Source: GBS-DC sp037442365
GTDB lineage: Bacteria > Armatimonadota > Fimbriimonadia > Fimbriimonadales > GBS-DC
Assembly: GCA_037442365.1 (NCBI GenBank)
Contig: JBBIQK010000049.1
Location: 1 to 22,949 of the forward strand
Direction: 5' to 3'
DNA length: 22,949 nucleotides
The notes under the pieces were generated by a model. The model had not been told where the DNA came from, searched no databases, and worked only from the letters and a program-made list of their open reading frames with translations. The first letter of the stretch is position 1, and each line of letters starts with the position of its first letter. This document shows positions 7,892 through 15,457 of this stretch, one piece after another. The position numbers were made by a program, and so were the translations under genes.

Positions 7892-8741
7892 AGGCTTGAG
7901 TGCGCTGATTGGTCAGAGCGAGCTTGCTGAGACATTCGTGCGGGAGGTACCCGTCGAGCAGATACGCACAAACCCGTATCAGCCGCGTCGCCAATTTAGC
8001 GATGAGTCGCTGGAGGAGCTGGCATCGTCCATTCGCGAGATGGGCGTACTGCAACCAATTATTGTGCGACAGGAGGGTGAGAACGATTATGTGCTGGTAG
8101 CTGGCGAACGGCGACTGCGTGCGGCGCGTCTGGCAGGACTGACGACCATTCCCGCGCTGGTACGGTCGCCGTCGGAACAGCAAATGCTGGAGATGGCGCT
8201 GGTCGAGAATGTGCAGCGGGAAGATATTAACCCCATAGACGCCGCTCTTGCGTACAAACGGCTGATGGACGAATTCGGTTTGACGCAAGAGCAGGTTGCC
8301 CAGCGTGTCGGCAAGAGTGTGCCTGCAATTTCTAACACGCTTCGCCTGTTGCAGCTGCCTGAGTATATCATCAAGAGCCTGCAGGAGGGCGTGATGAGTG
8401 AGGGGCACGGGCGCGCGCTGTTGATGGTAAAGGATCCGACGCTTCAGCGCATGCTGTGGAACGAGATTACTTCAGAGGGGTTGAGTGTGCGCGCGGCGGA
8501 GCTTCGCGCGCGCGAACTTCGCCCGATGAATCCGACCCCACGCAATGCTCCAGAGCCTGCGCCCCAGCCATCTCCCAAACCTACTGAGTTGTCGGCGCTG
8601 GAACATAATTTGAGCGCGTATCTCGGCACGCGCGTCCAGATTGTGCAGTGGGCGGGTGGAGGCGGCAGGATGGTCATAGAGTTCTACTCAGAAGAAGAAC
8701 TGGGACGCCTTCTGGAACTCATTGCTCCTCAAGGACTGTAG
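7869..8741 (+). CDS. parB: chromosome-partitioning protein ParB (Spo0J)
   Basis: CTP-dependent DNA clamp that loads at parS and spreads along the chromosome. Start ATG 7869 follows AGGAGG (7854-7859) at nine bases and sits inside the 3' end of parA; the protein is 290 residues. It begins with RPALGRGLSALIG and has the CTP-binding boxes GERRLRAA (79-86) and ENVQRED (113-119). The parS-binding helix-turn-helix LTQEQVAQRVGKSVPAISNTL (138-158) and a Pro-rich linker precede the C-terminal dimerisation domain. I did not find a parS palindrome (TGTTTCACGTGAAACA-like) in the window; the dyad at 8741-8758 is related in style (TTTCACATGAAA) but is not consensus. Length and domain order are normal. Confidence 0.94.
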   Translation: MRRPALGRGLSALIGQSELAETFVREVPVEQIRTNPYQPRRQFSDESLEELASSIREMGVLQPIIVRQEGENDYVLVAGERRLRAARLAGLTTIPALVRSPSEQQMLEMALVENVQREDINPIDAALAYKRLMDEFGLTQEQVAQRVGKSVPAISNTLRLLQLPEYIIKSLQEGVMSEGHGRALLMVKDPTLQRMLWNEITSEGLSVRAAELRARELRPMNPTPRNAPEPAPQPSPKPTELSALEHNLSAYLGTRVQIVQWAGGGGRMVIEFYSEEELGRLLELIAPQGL

Positions 8742-8758
8742 GTTTTCACATGAAAACC
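8741..8758. promoter_or_regulatory. 18-bp dyad GGTTTTCA-CA-TGAAAACC before the fucosidase
   Basis: Eight-base perfect inverted arms with a two-base centre, starting on the last base of the parB stop codon and ending one base before the GGAGG ribosome binding site (8760-8764) of the fucosidase. A two-base loop cannot form a good hairpin, so a protein-binding dyad is more likely than a terminator. Its core TTTCACATGAAA resembles the middle of a parS site (consensus core TTTCACGTGAAA), so it may be a degenerate parS beside parAB. An operator for the fucosidase is the alternative. Confidence 0.4.
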
Positions 8759-8773
8759 CGGAGGCTTGTACCT

Positions 8774-9961
8774 ATGGAAAAGCAACGACAACAGGCACGC
8801 GAACGCTTCCGTCAGATGCGGTTTGGCTTGTTCGTTCACTGGGGCATCTATTCCCTGCTTGAACGCGGAGAATGGGTGATGCATCACGAGAAAATTCCTA
8901 TTTCTGAGTACGAACCGCTGATGCATCGCTTCAATCCCGTGCGTTTCAACGCTGACGAGTGGGTACAGCTGGTGAAACAGGCGGGAATGCGCTACATCAC
9001 CATCACCGCGAAGCACCATGATGGCTTTTGTATGTACGACAGTGCGCTCACCGACTACAAAATCACCAACACGCCGTATAAGCGCGACATCATGCGTGAA
9101 CTCGCTGATGCTTGCAGGAGAGCTGGGATAGCCCTACTCTTTTACTACTCGCCGCTTGACTGGCATCATCCTGCGTATAAATCCGATTGGGACGCATACA
9201 CGCGCTACTGGCATGGACAGGTGATTGAGCTGGTTCAGAAATACCGTCCGATGGGCATCTGGCTCGATGGGTGCTGGGAGAAACCGGAGAATATTGACCA
9301 GACCTGGAAGCTCTCTGAGCTTTACCTCGCCCTGCGTCGGATACAGCCAGGTATTCTCATCGCGAACAATCATCACCAGAAGCCGCTCCCCGACGAGGAT
9401 ATTCAGACCTATGAGCAGGACCTTCCCGGAGAGAACAAAATCGGCTTCAATCCTGAGCCACCGAGCGATAGCGCGCTTATCGAGACCTGTATGACTATCA
9501 ACAACAGCTGGGGTTACCATGCAAAAGATGCCAATCACAAATCGCCTGCTCAGCTGATTCGTATCTTATCCGAATGCGTCAGCAGAGACGCTAACCTGCT
9601 CCTGAATGTGGGACCGAAGCCCGACGGTACAATTCAACCCGAACATCAGGAGCGCCTCAAAGAAATGGGCGCATGGCTGCGTGAGAATGGTGAGGCTGTT
9701 TACGGAACGCGCGGCAAGGTCTTTGATTCCCCCTCCTGGGGAGGCGCTACCCGCACTTCACGACGAATTTACCTGCATGTCTGGAACCCGCCGGAGAACG
9801 GTCAACTCACGCTGGAGCTGCCCCTGCGTGTGAAATCAGTGAAACTGCTGCAAACAGGCAGTCGCCTGCAGTATGAACAGCGGGAGGCACAAATGACTAT
9901 ACAACTACCTGCGCCCTTGCCAGATCTACGAAACACAGTCGTTGTTTTGGAGGTACGATGA
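8774..9961 (+). CDS. GH29-family alpha-L-fucosidase
   Basis: Retaining exo-glycosidase that removes alpha-L-fucose from oligosaccharides. GH29 signatures: RFGLFVHWGIYS (His22), ITAKHHDGFCMYDS, and GIWLDGCWE carrying the nucleophile Asp165. The C-terminal part has LLLNVGPKPDGTI, typical of GH29, followed by a short beta-sandwich (about 310-395). At 395 residues it is a little short for the family. No signal peptide, so it should act on imported, fucose-containing sugars. I start it at ATG 8774 because GGAGG lies nine bases upstream; the in-frame ATG 8750 falls inside the dyad and has no such site. It follows parB after 32 bases and is coupled to the next gene. Its base composition is clearly lower in GC (about 50% in places) than the genes at 13000-17000. 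Confidence 0.88.
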   Translation: MEKQRQQARERFRQMRFGLFVHWGIYSLLERGEWVMHHEKIPISEYEPLMHRFNPVRFNADEWVQLVKQAGMRYITITAKHHDGFCMYDSALTDYKITNTPYKRDIMRELADACRRAGIALLFYYSPLDWHHPAYKSDWDAYTRYWHGQVIELVQKYRPMGIWLDGCWEKPENIDQTWKLSELYLALRRIQPGILIANNHHQKPLPDEDIQTYEQDLPGENKIGFNPEPPSDSALIETCMTINNSWGYHAKDANHKSPAQLIRILSECVSRDANLLLNVGPKPDGTIQPEHQERLKEMGAWLRENGEAVYGTRGKVFDSPSWGGATRTSRRIYLHVWNPPENGQLTLELPLRVKSVKLLQTGSRLQYEQREAQMTIQLPAPLPDLRNTVVVLEVR

Positions 9962-10623
9962 TGGAACGCTCAGAAAAATTGCTCAGTCGAGAAAACTCCG
10001 TGCTTGTGATTGTTGACGCTCAGGAAGTGTTTCTGAAGCCCATCAAGGTCAGGCAACAGATAATAGAAAACATCCAGCTGCTGACTCACATCGCTCGGAC
10101 GCTTGAAATCCCCATAGTGGCGACGACTCAGAACGCTGAGAAGCTGGGCGGGTTGATCCCTGAAGTCGCAAAGACGCTTGGTGATGCGCCCGTCGTTGAC
10201 AAGCTGTGTTTCAGCTGCATAGCGTCGGAGCCTTTTGCTCAGAATCTACAGGCAGCAGGTCGAACGCAGGTGGTTCTGGTGGGGGTGGAAGCGCACATAT
10301 GCGTGATGCAGACTGCGATGGACCTGCTCAAGGCGGGCTACACCGTGCATGTGCCCTACGATGCGGTCGCCAGTCGGCAGAAACGCGATTGGAAATATGC
10401 GCTGCTGCGGCTGGCGAACAGCGGCGTCGAGGTCAGCGCGGTCGAGTCCGTCATCTATGAGTGGCTCTACGAAGCAGGAACCGACTCGTTTCGCGAAGTG
10501 CTGCCACTCCTCAAAGCGCGCGAACAGGAGCGACAGAAGGAAGAGGAGGCGGACGAAGAGGAAGAAGACGAAAACGAAAATGCAGAGGCTCCCGCTACTT
10601 CCGAAACAGACTCCGAAGAATGA
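9958..10623 (+). CDS. isochorismatase-like cysteine hydrolase
   Basis: A member of the isochorismatase/nicotinamidase superfamily acting on an unknown amide or ester. The fold's catalytic triad is present: Asp20 in VLVIVDAQ, Lys82 in VVDKLCFSC, and Cys115 in VGVEAHICVMQT. The usual cis-peptide pair before the cysteine region is conserved in style. The metal-binding residues of nicotinamidases are not evident, so nicotinamidase is not favoured. The last 35 or so residues are an extraordinary Glu/Asp-rich tail (about 185-221) not seen in the family core. ATG 9958 overlaps the fucosidase stop (ATGA); ATG 9961 is an alternative at better distance (seven bases) from GGAGG 9949-9953. The 3' end overlaps that of the convergent proline dehydrogenase by 29 bases. 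Confidence 0.85.
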   Translation: MMERSEKLLSRENSVLVIVDAQEVFLKPIKVRQQIIENIQLLTHIARTLEIPIVATTQNAEKLGGLIPEVAKTLGDAPVVDKLCFSCIASEPFAQNLQAAGRTQVVLVGVEAHICVMQTAMDLLKAGYTVHVPYDAVASRQKRDWKYALLRLANSGVEVSAVESVIYEWLYEAGTDSFREVLPLLKAREQERQKEEEADEEEEDENENAEAPATSETDSEE

Positions 10624-11509
10624 AGTAGAGATTCGCAGGGCGCTCCGCTAAGCGACGGGAGAAGTAGGGATACCACTGCTCACCATACGGCACATAAATC
10701 AGCGTGCGGTAGCCCTCTGCCACGAGCCGTTTCTGTAGCTCGCGGCTGATCCCGTAGAGCAGCTGGAATTCGAACTGACTCTTGCCTAAACCCAGCTCGG
10801 AGGCGTAGTGTTTAGCGTGGCTAATCAGGCGCGCGTCGTGCGTGGCAATCGCAGGCTCTTTGCCTCGTTCAAGGAGTTGCTCCATCTGAATTTTGAACTG
10901 ACTGTCAACCGACCGTTTGTCGGGGTAGGCGACCTCTTTCGGTTCGGCGTACGCGCCTTTAACCAGTCGCACACGCGCGCCCAAGTTTAGCAAGTGTTCC
11001 AGGTCTTCAGGGGTTCGATAGAGGTAGCTTTGCAGCACCGTGCCTGAGTTGGGATAGCGAGGAAACAGTTCGCAGAACAAATCCAGAATTGCCTGCGTGT
11101 GTTTACTGCTCTCCATATCTACCCACACAAAGTTGCCCAGCTCACGCGCTGCCTCAAATACCTTTTCGAGATTCCGACGCGCTATCTCGTGTCCCAGATC
11201 CAGCCCCAACTGGGTAAGTTTGATAGAGATACATGAGTTGACGCCGCTTTTATGTATTTGCTCCAGCAAGGTGATGTATTGCTCGGCGGCGAATTCGGCG
11301 TCTTCAATGCGATGAGTATCTTCACCCAGGTAGTCCAGCGCGACGAGGAAGCCCTCCTGATTCAGTTGGCGGGTGATGCGTAGGGCGGTTTCCAGATCTT
11401 CGCCCGCGATAAAGCGTTTAATCAGTCCCTGCGTCAGGCGGCTGTGCTTAATCCAGTGTTTGAATGCAGGAAGCTCCGCGACCTTGAGTACCAGTGTCCG
11501 AGAGAGCAT
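10595..11509 (-). CDS. proline dehydrogenase (monofunctional, FAD)
   Basis: Oxidises proline to pyrroline-5-carboxylate, passing electrons through FAD to the quinone pool; usually membrane-associated. The 304-residue beta/alpha barrel matches the short monofunctional enzymes known from Deinococcus-Thermus and Gram-positives. Visible signatures: FLVALDYLGE, ISIKLTQLGLD, FVWVDMESS, VRLVKGAYAEP (substrate-site Lys), IATHDARLI, and YVPYGEQWYPYFSRRLAERPANLYFI, whose Arg pair binds the proline carboxylate. No P5C dehydrogenase gene is present in the window. AGGAG lies eight bases before ATG 11509. It follows the small membrane protein by 24 bases, so they form one operon read from the promoter at 11895-11900. 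Confidence 0.92.
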   Translation of the reverse strand: MLSRTLVLKVAELPAFKHWIKHSRLTQGLIKRFIAGEDLETALRITRQLNQEGFLVALDYLGEDTHRIEDAEFAAEQYITLLEQIHKSGVNSCISIKLTQLGLDLGHEIARRNLEKVFEAARELGNFVWVDMESSKHTQAILDLFCELFPRYPNSGTVLQSYLYRTPEDLEHLLNLGARVRLVKGAYAEPKEVAYPDKRSVDSQFKIQMEQLLERGKEPAIATHDARLISHAKHYASELGLGKSQFEFQLLYGISRELQKRLVAEGYRTLIYVPYGEQWYPYFSRRLAERPANLYFILRSLFRK

Positions 11510-11533
11510 CGTCGCTTCTCCTTGGGGTGGAGC

Positions 11534-11878
11534 CTACTTCTTGGTCTTGGGCGGAGCAGTCTCCCACCAGTACTCCATCACATCGCGTTTCGGGTCTGGT
11601 TGAGGCATCGCTGCAGGAGCAGCCGGCTGACGCGTCTGAGTTGGGGCAGCTTTGGGCTCAGGTTGTGCAGACATCGCCGCCTGGTTGCGCTGAAGTTGCG
11701 CCTTGATTTCCTCTTCGGATGGCGCGGGGGCGGCTTGCTCAGGCTCTGATTGTTGCTGCTGGGCGCGTTGCTCGGCAATATACGGCGCGATGTTCGTCTG
11801 CCACCCATACCAGACCACAAATGCGATTAAGATAGCAATCAGACCTATCCATACAATCGGCGTTCCTCTGCGGCGCAT
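11534..11878 (-). CDS. small membrane-anchored protein, unknown function
   Basis: I do not recognise this 114-residue protein. A short basic N-terminus (MRRRG) leads into one hydrophobic helix (about residues 8-25), then a low-complexity tail rich in Gln, Pro, Ala and Glu to the C-terminus, which ends in a WWETAPPKTKK segment. This predicts a single-pass protein with a disordered tail; by the positive-inside rule the tail lies outside the cytoplasm. GGAGG sits seven bases before ATG 11878, and a TATAAT box at 11895-11900 precedes it. It lies just upstream of proline dehydrogenase, which may itself dock at the membrane, so an accessory or anchoring role is possible but only a guess. Confidence 0.75.
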   Translation of the reverse strand: MRRRGTPIVWIGLIAILIAFVVWYGWQTNIAPYIAEQRAQQQQSEPEQAAPAPSEEEIKAQLQRNQAAMSAQPEPKAAPTQTRQPAAPAAMPQPDPKRDVMEYWWETAPPKTKK

Positions 11879-11894
11879 AATCTACCTCCAGCCA

Positions 11895-11900
11895 ATTATA
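11895..11900 (-). promoter_or_regulatory. -10 box of the small membrane protein/proline dehydrogenase operon
   Basis: The minus strand reads AGGGTATAAT, with TATAAT at 11900-11895, about 17 bases before the ATG at 11878. Transcription would start just ahead of the GGAGG ribosome binding site, so this mRNA has a very short leader with a Shine-Dalgarno site. Confidence 0.55.
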
Positions 11901-11937
11901 CCCTGTAAGGCGGCGTGCGCGTTCCCGACGCCAGCGG

Positions 11938-11943
11938 TATAAT
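11938..11943 (+). promoter_or_regulatory. -10 box of the acylphosphatase gene (leaderless)
   Basis: GCGGTATAAT ends seven bases before ATG 11951. The transcription start should fall at or next to the start codon, and there is no ribosome binding site. It diverges from the -10 box at 11895-11900. Confidence 0.6.
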
Positions 11944-11950
11944 TGCCTTA

Positions 11951-12217
11951 ATGAAGCGGATATACGCGCGCGTGCATGGTTTCGTACAGGGCGTTGGCTA
12001 CAGGGTCTTCGCGCAGTCGGAGGCGCTGTGTCTGGGGCTGTGCGGCTATGTGCGCAACTGCACGGATGGTACGGTGGAGGTGGTCGCAGAGGAAGAGGCG
12101 CTTCACCGCTTTGTAGAGGCGCTCCGTCGTGGACCCATCGGCGCGCGGGTACAGCGGGTGGATATAGAGTACGCCGAAGCTACACAGGAGTGGGATACCT
12201 TCTCAATTCGCAGGTAA
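11951..12217 (+). CDS. acyP: acylphosphatase
   Basis: Hydrolyses the carboxyl-phosphate bond of acylphosphates such as acetyl phosphate or 1,3-bisphosphoglycerate. The 88-residue length is exactly that of the family. Catalytic residues are present: Arg18 in the signature GFVQGVGYRVF and Asn36 in LCGYVRNCTDGTVEVVAE. The C-terminus ends in the usual beta strand (WDTFSIRR). The ATG at 11951 is supported by the adjacent TATAAT. Its stop and the next gene's start share one base (TAATG), which implies translational coupling. The ortholog might alternatively be a carbamoyl-phosphate phosphatase-like domain, but no HypF partner is nearby. Confidence 0.92.
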   Translation: MKRIYARVHGFVQGVGYRVFAQSEALCLGLCGYVRNCTDGTVEVVAEEEALHRFVEALRRGPIGARVQRVDIEYAEATQEWDTFSIRR

Positions 12218-14211
12218 TGCGTGCGCTCATTCTCTGCATCTTTTGTTTAATGACTGCATTTACATATGGTCAGCCCGGCTTGCTGGTTGTCTTCGTTCAT
12301 CAGGCAGTCGAGCATGACTCTATCGTGGGGGACGTCCCCTCGCAGGCGGCGTGGATGGTCTGGGAGCGCGTCCCGCACGAACCGTATGTGCTGGCGACAG
12401 GGCGACGGATAACCCCGTCTCCTCGAAGACACCCCGAACTGCAAATCGTTTCCAGTGCGAACACGGCAACCGCGCGGCATCGATTGCAGATGCGGTCAGG
12501 GACGCCGCCTGAAGTGCTTGCGTACACGCTGGCAAGCCGTCTGGAACGCGCGGGGAAGCGTGGCGTGTACCTCCATACGCCCCAGTCTCCCAACCCGACC
12601 GCCTATGCGCTCCTCGCGGCGTCGGGCAGTCGGGCGACACCTGTGCGTGTCTTTCCCAGCCTGGAGGCGATGCGCCTGCAATTTCTGGATATTCAGGCAG
12701 ACTGGGCGCTGCTGGAACTGAGGCAGTGGGACTACCGCGCGCTGGAGCTGTTGCTGGCGGAGGGTGTGGAGGTGTGGGTGGTGGTCATTCCCTCGCCTGA
12801 AGCGATGCGCTTTGGTCGAACGCGCCTGAGCGCGGTCGTGCGGTTTGCGGCGCGTGAACCGAGTGGTTTACTCACCTCGCCCAGCACGCGCTGGAATGGG
12901 GTGATTCGGGAGGTAGACCTCGCGCCGACGCTCTACCGCGCCCTGACGCGCCAGCAGGGCGAACGCTGGTCGGGCAGCCCTACTTTCGAAACGCGCCAGT
13001 CGGACTGGCATCGATTCTGGAACGGCTGGCTGGCGCGGGTCGCCTTGCGCGAGACTTCTGCGGCGGTGGGGGTGAATGTGCGCGGGGACGCCCTTGCGCG
13101 TAGTCTCGAGTGGGCGCAGGCGCATGAACGGTTGACGCCGATGTTTCGCGGGGCGCTGTTTGCCCTGTATGTGGGCTGGCTGGGTGGGAGCGTTGCACTC
13201 TGGCGGCTGCGCTGGCTGCGCGGGATTGTTAGGCGGATATTCGTGTCGGGGCTGGCGGTGTTCGCGCTCGCCCCTGCCGTCGGGATTGCTTACGCCTATG
13301 CGCCTTTTGCCTTCTGGACGGACGATTTCCGCGCCGACGCAGCGACCCTTGCGGGGTGGCTGACCGCGTGCTGGGCAGTGTTGAGCCTTCTGATGGCAGG
13401 CGTCGCGCGCTGGGGGCAGCTTCCGTTGCTGTGCGCGGCGGTGGTCGTGTCGCTCGCGGTCGTGGGGACGGACCTGCTGATTGCGGGCGGCTATGGAGTA
13501 AACCGTTCGCTGTTCAGCGATGGGATTGGCGGCGTGCGTGCGTTCGGGGTAGGGGAGGGGTTCTGGGCGTTCGTGCTGGCGTCGGGGATACTGGCGCCTG
13601 CGGCGTGGCTGGAGAGTCGGGGACGGCTCCGACTGGGCGCGCGCGGGCAACTGGGGCTGGGGATGGCGTATGGGCTGCTGCTGACGGTGTGCGGGTTGCC
13701 GTTGCTGGGCGCGGCGCTGGACGCATGGGTTCCGCTGACGCTCGCGTTCGGGTTGGGCATCGGGATTTTCACAGGGCTGCTCCCCGTGCCGATGGATACG
13801 CGCGTGCTGGCGCGTGTGGCGGCGGCGTTGTTGCTTGTTGGAGTATTGCTCACGGCGCTGGCGGTCGGGGTAGACGCGCTTCAGCCGTGGCAGCGTCAGG
13901 CGGGCTGGGCGCGGGACTGGTGGGGCGCACTCGGCTGGCGATTCGCGCCGCTGGCATGGATAGGCATCGGCGTGGGCGCCGCGCTTGTGGGATACGGGCT
14001 GCGCCAGCCGTTGCAGAGTGTGTGGGAGCGCGCCGTCGTCTTGCGAAACGCCCTACAGGTGGCGCTTGTGTGCAGCGGCGTCGTGCTTCTGATGGGCAAG
14101 GGGGTTGCCAGCGGGGTCATCCTCGCAGTGGGGCTGATGTTCCTGCTGGAGTATCGGCTGGGAGCTAAGGATTGGGGGTATCCCTACGAGGGGAACGGCG
14201 TCGCTCACTGA
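12217..14211 (+). CDS. polytopic membrane protein with N-terminal extracytoplasmic domain
   Basis: Unknown function; 664 residues. Residues 1-20 (MRALILCIFCLMTAFTYGQP) look like a signal peptide. A soluble domain of about 290 residues follows, then roughly ten hydrophobic helices from about 309 to the C-terminus. Near the end of the soluble part NGVIREVDLAPTLYRAL resembles the closing segment of alkaline-phosphatase-superfamily domains, although no metal-ligand motif (DxxS/T or HxxxH) is obvious, so this domain may be catalytically dead. In the membrane part, FSDGIGGVRAFGVGEGFWAF recalls a conserved glycine-rich G-R-(Y/F)-G-x-G-(N/E) loop that I associate with large uncharacterised Gram-positive membrane proteins; that is memory, not a search. 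It is coupled to acyP by the TAATG overlap. High GC and no regulatory signal of its own. Confidence 0.75.
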   Translation: MRALILCIFCLMTAFTYGQPGLLVVFVHQAVEHDSIVGDVPSQAAWMVWERVPHEPYVLATGRRITPSPRRHPELQIVSSANTATARHRLQMRSGTPPEVLAYTLASRLERAGKRGVYLHTPQSPNPTAYALLAASGSRATPVRVFPSLEAMRLQFLDIQADWALLELRQWDYRALELLLAEGVEVWVVVIPSPEAMRFGRTRLSAVVRFAAREPSGLLTSPSTRWNGVIREVDLAPTLYRALTRQQGERWSGSPTFETRQSDWHRFWNGWLARVALRETSAAVGVNVRGDALARSLEWAQAHERLTPMFRGALFALYVGWLGGSVALWRLRWLRGIVRRIFVSGLAVFALAPAVGIAYAYAPFAFWTDDFRADAATLAGWLTACWAVLSLLMAGVARWGQLPLLCAAVVVSLAVVGTDLLIAGGYGVNRSLFSDGIGGVRAFGVGEGFWAFVLASGILAPAAWLESRGRLRLGARGQLGLGMAYGLLLTVCGLPLLGAALDAWVPLTLAFGLGIGIFTGLLPVPMDTRVLARVAAALLLVGVLLTALAVGVDALQPWQRQAGWARDWWGALGWRFAPLAWIGIGVGAALVGYGLRQPLQSVWERAVVLRNALQVALVCSGVVLLMGKGVASGVILAVGLMFLLEYRLGAKDWGYPYEGNGVAH

Positions 14212-14216
14212 GCAGG

Positions 14217-14222
14217 TATACT
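14217..14222 (+). promoter_or_regulatory. -10 box of the VKOR-DsbA/hisS transcript
   Basis: CAGGTATACT, with TATACT at 14217-14222, lies six bases past the upstream stop codon. Transcription should start near 14229, immediately ahead of GGAGG (14230-14234) and ATG 14243. Short leader, but with a ribosome binding site. Confidence 0.5.
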
Positions 14223-14242
14223 CATAGATGGAGGTTGTCTTT

Positions 14243-15454
14243 ATGAACGCGATTATCCAGAACCGTCTGCTGATACTGTTTGCGTCGGTGGGTATGGTGA
14301 TTTCTGCGCTCTTGTGGATTTCGCACTCGGCGGACTTCGCGTTGCCCTGCACGGGCGGCGGGTGCGACGAGGTGGCGCGTTCGCCCTATTCGCGGATTGC
14401 GGGTATCCCTGTCGCCGCGTTCGGGTTCGGGTATTTTGGCTTGCTGGCGGCGCTTGCCCTCACGCGCCTGCAGTACCCTGAGCAGTGGGGGCTCTACGGC
14501 AAGCTTATCGCCGCGCTCAGCACGCTGGGTGTGCTGGCGTTCGCCTATTTCACCTATGTGCAACTTTTCGTGCTGAATCTGTACGCGAAGGGGTCGCCCT
14601 GCTGGTGGTGTCTGGCGGCGGCGGGCGCGAATCTGTTTGTGTGGCTGCTGTCGCTGATGGGCTTGCGCCGTGTGCTGCAGCCTGTGGGTGCGCTCGCGGG
14701 CGGGCAGATGGCCGCCGCTCAGGGCGACGCGGTTCAGTACCAGTACGATACCAGAGTGCTGACGCGCGAGCTGGCGCAGTCGATTGCTGTGTCCCTGGCG
14801 CTGGTCGTGGCGGGCGTGGCGTATGGCGGCTGGCAGTGGAATCGGGCGACGACCGCGCAGGTCATCCAGACGGACAACGCGAAGCTCACCATGCTCTATC
14901 TGGATGGTCAGGGCTGGCGCAAGGGCAACGAAAACGCCCCGCTTGTGATTGTGGAGTTCTCCGACTTCCAGTGTCCTGCGTGCAAGCAAGCCTACGAGCT
15001 GCTGGAAGGGCAAATCCTGCCCGCGCTGGGCGATAAGGCGCTCTTTGTGTTCCGCCATTACCCGCTCGTGCAGATTCACCCGATGGCGTGGGTCGCCGCC
15101 GCCGCTGCGGAGGAAGCGGGCAAGCAGGGCAAGTTCTGGGAGATGTACGCGAAGCTGTTCGAGAGCCAGCAGACGCTCACCAAAACGCGCATCCTCAAAA
15201 TCGCCGAAGAGCTGAAGCTGGATGTGGAAAAAGTGCGTCAGGCGATGGACAATCAGGAAATCTACTTCAAGACCATCTACCGCGACTTCGAGGAAGGCTC
15301 CAAGCTGGGGGTCAGCTCGACGCCCAGCTTCATCGTGGTCTACGATGGCGAGATGCATGTGGCGCGCGGGATGGCGGGGCTGGTCAGCACGCTGAACGCG
15401 AACCCAAAAATCCAGCAGTATCTGGGCAAGCAGATTGAAGTCTCTCCGCAATAA
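14243..15454 (+). CDS. VKOR-DsbA fusion, disulfide-bond formation
   Basis: A one-protein disulfide-forming machine: a vitamin K epoxide reductase-like membrane domain reoxidises a fused DsbA-type thioredoxin domain and hands electrons to quinone. VKOR domain: helices from residue 9, loop cysteines Cys36 and Cys41 (PCTGGGC), the SPYSRIAGIPVAAFG segment with its conserved Ser, and the quinone-side pair Cys120-Cys123 (CWWC). An extra helix (about 178-198) leads to the thioredoxin-like domain with Cys244-Pro-Ala-Cys247 and the cis-proline loop VSSTPSF. From ATG 14243, eight bases after GGAGG, it has 403 residues; ATG 14228 is upstream of the site. hisS follows after three bases. Such fusions are known in cyanobacteria and actinobacteria-like lineages; here DsbB is replaced. 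Confidence 0.92.
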   Translation: MNAIIQNRLLILFASVGMVISALLWISHSADFALPCTGGGCDEVARSPYSRIAGIPVAAFGFGYFGLLAALALTRLQYPEQWGLYGKLIAALSTLGVLAFAYFTYVQLFVLNLYAKGSPCWWCLAAAGANLFVWLLSLMGLRRVLQPVGALAGGQMAAAQGDAVQYQYDTRVLTRELAQSIAVSLALVVAGVAYGGWQWNRATTAQVIQTDNAKLTMLYLDGQGWRKGNENAPLVIVEFSDFQCPACKQAYELLEGQILPALGDKALFVFRHYPLVQIHPMAWVAAAAAEEAGKQGKFWEMYAKLFESQQTLTKTRILKIAEELKLDVEKVRQAMDNQEIYFKTIYRDFEEGSKLGVSSTPSFIVVYDGEMHVARGMAGLVSTLNANPKIQQYLGKQIEVSPQ

Positions 15455-15457
15455 GCG

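Noticed and set aside
6881..8760. A replication origin (DnaA boxes) beside parAB
   Set aside because: No TTATCCACA-like boxes or AT-rich unwinding region are seen, and dnaA, gidA or rnpA are absent.
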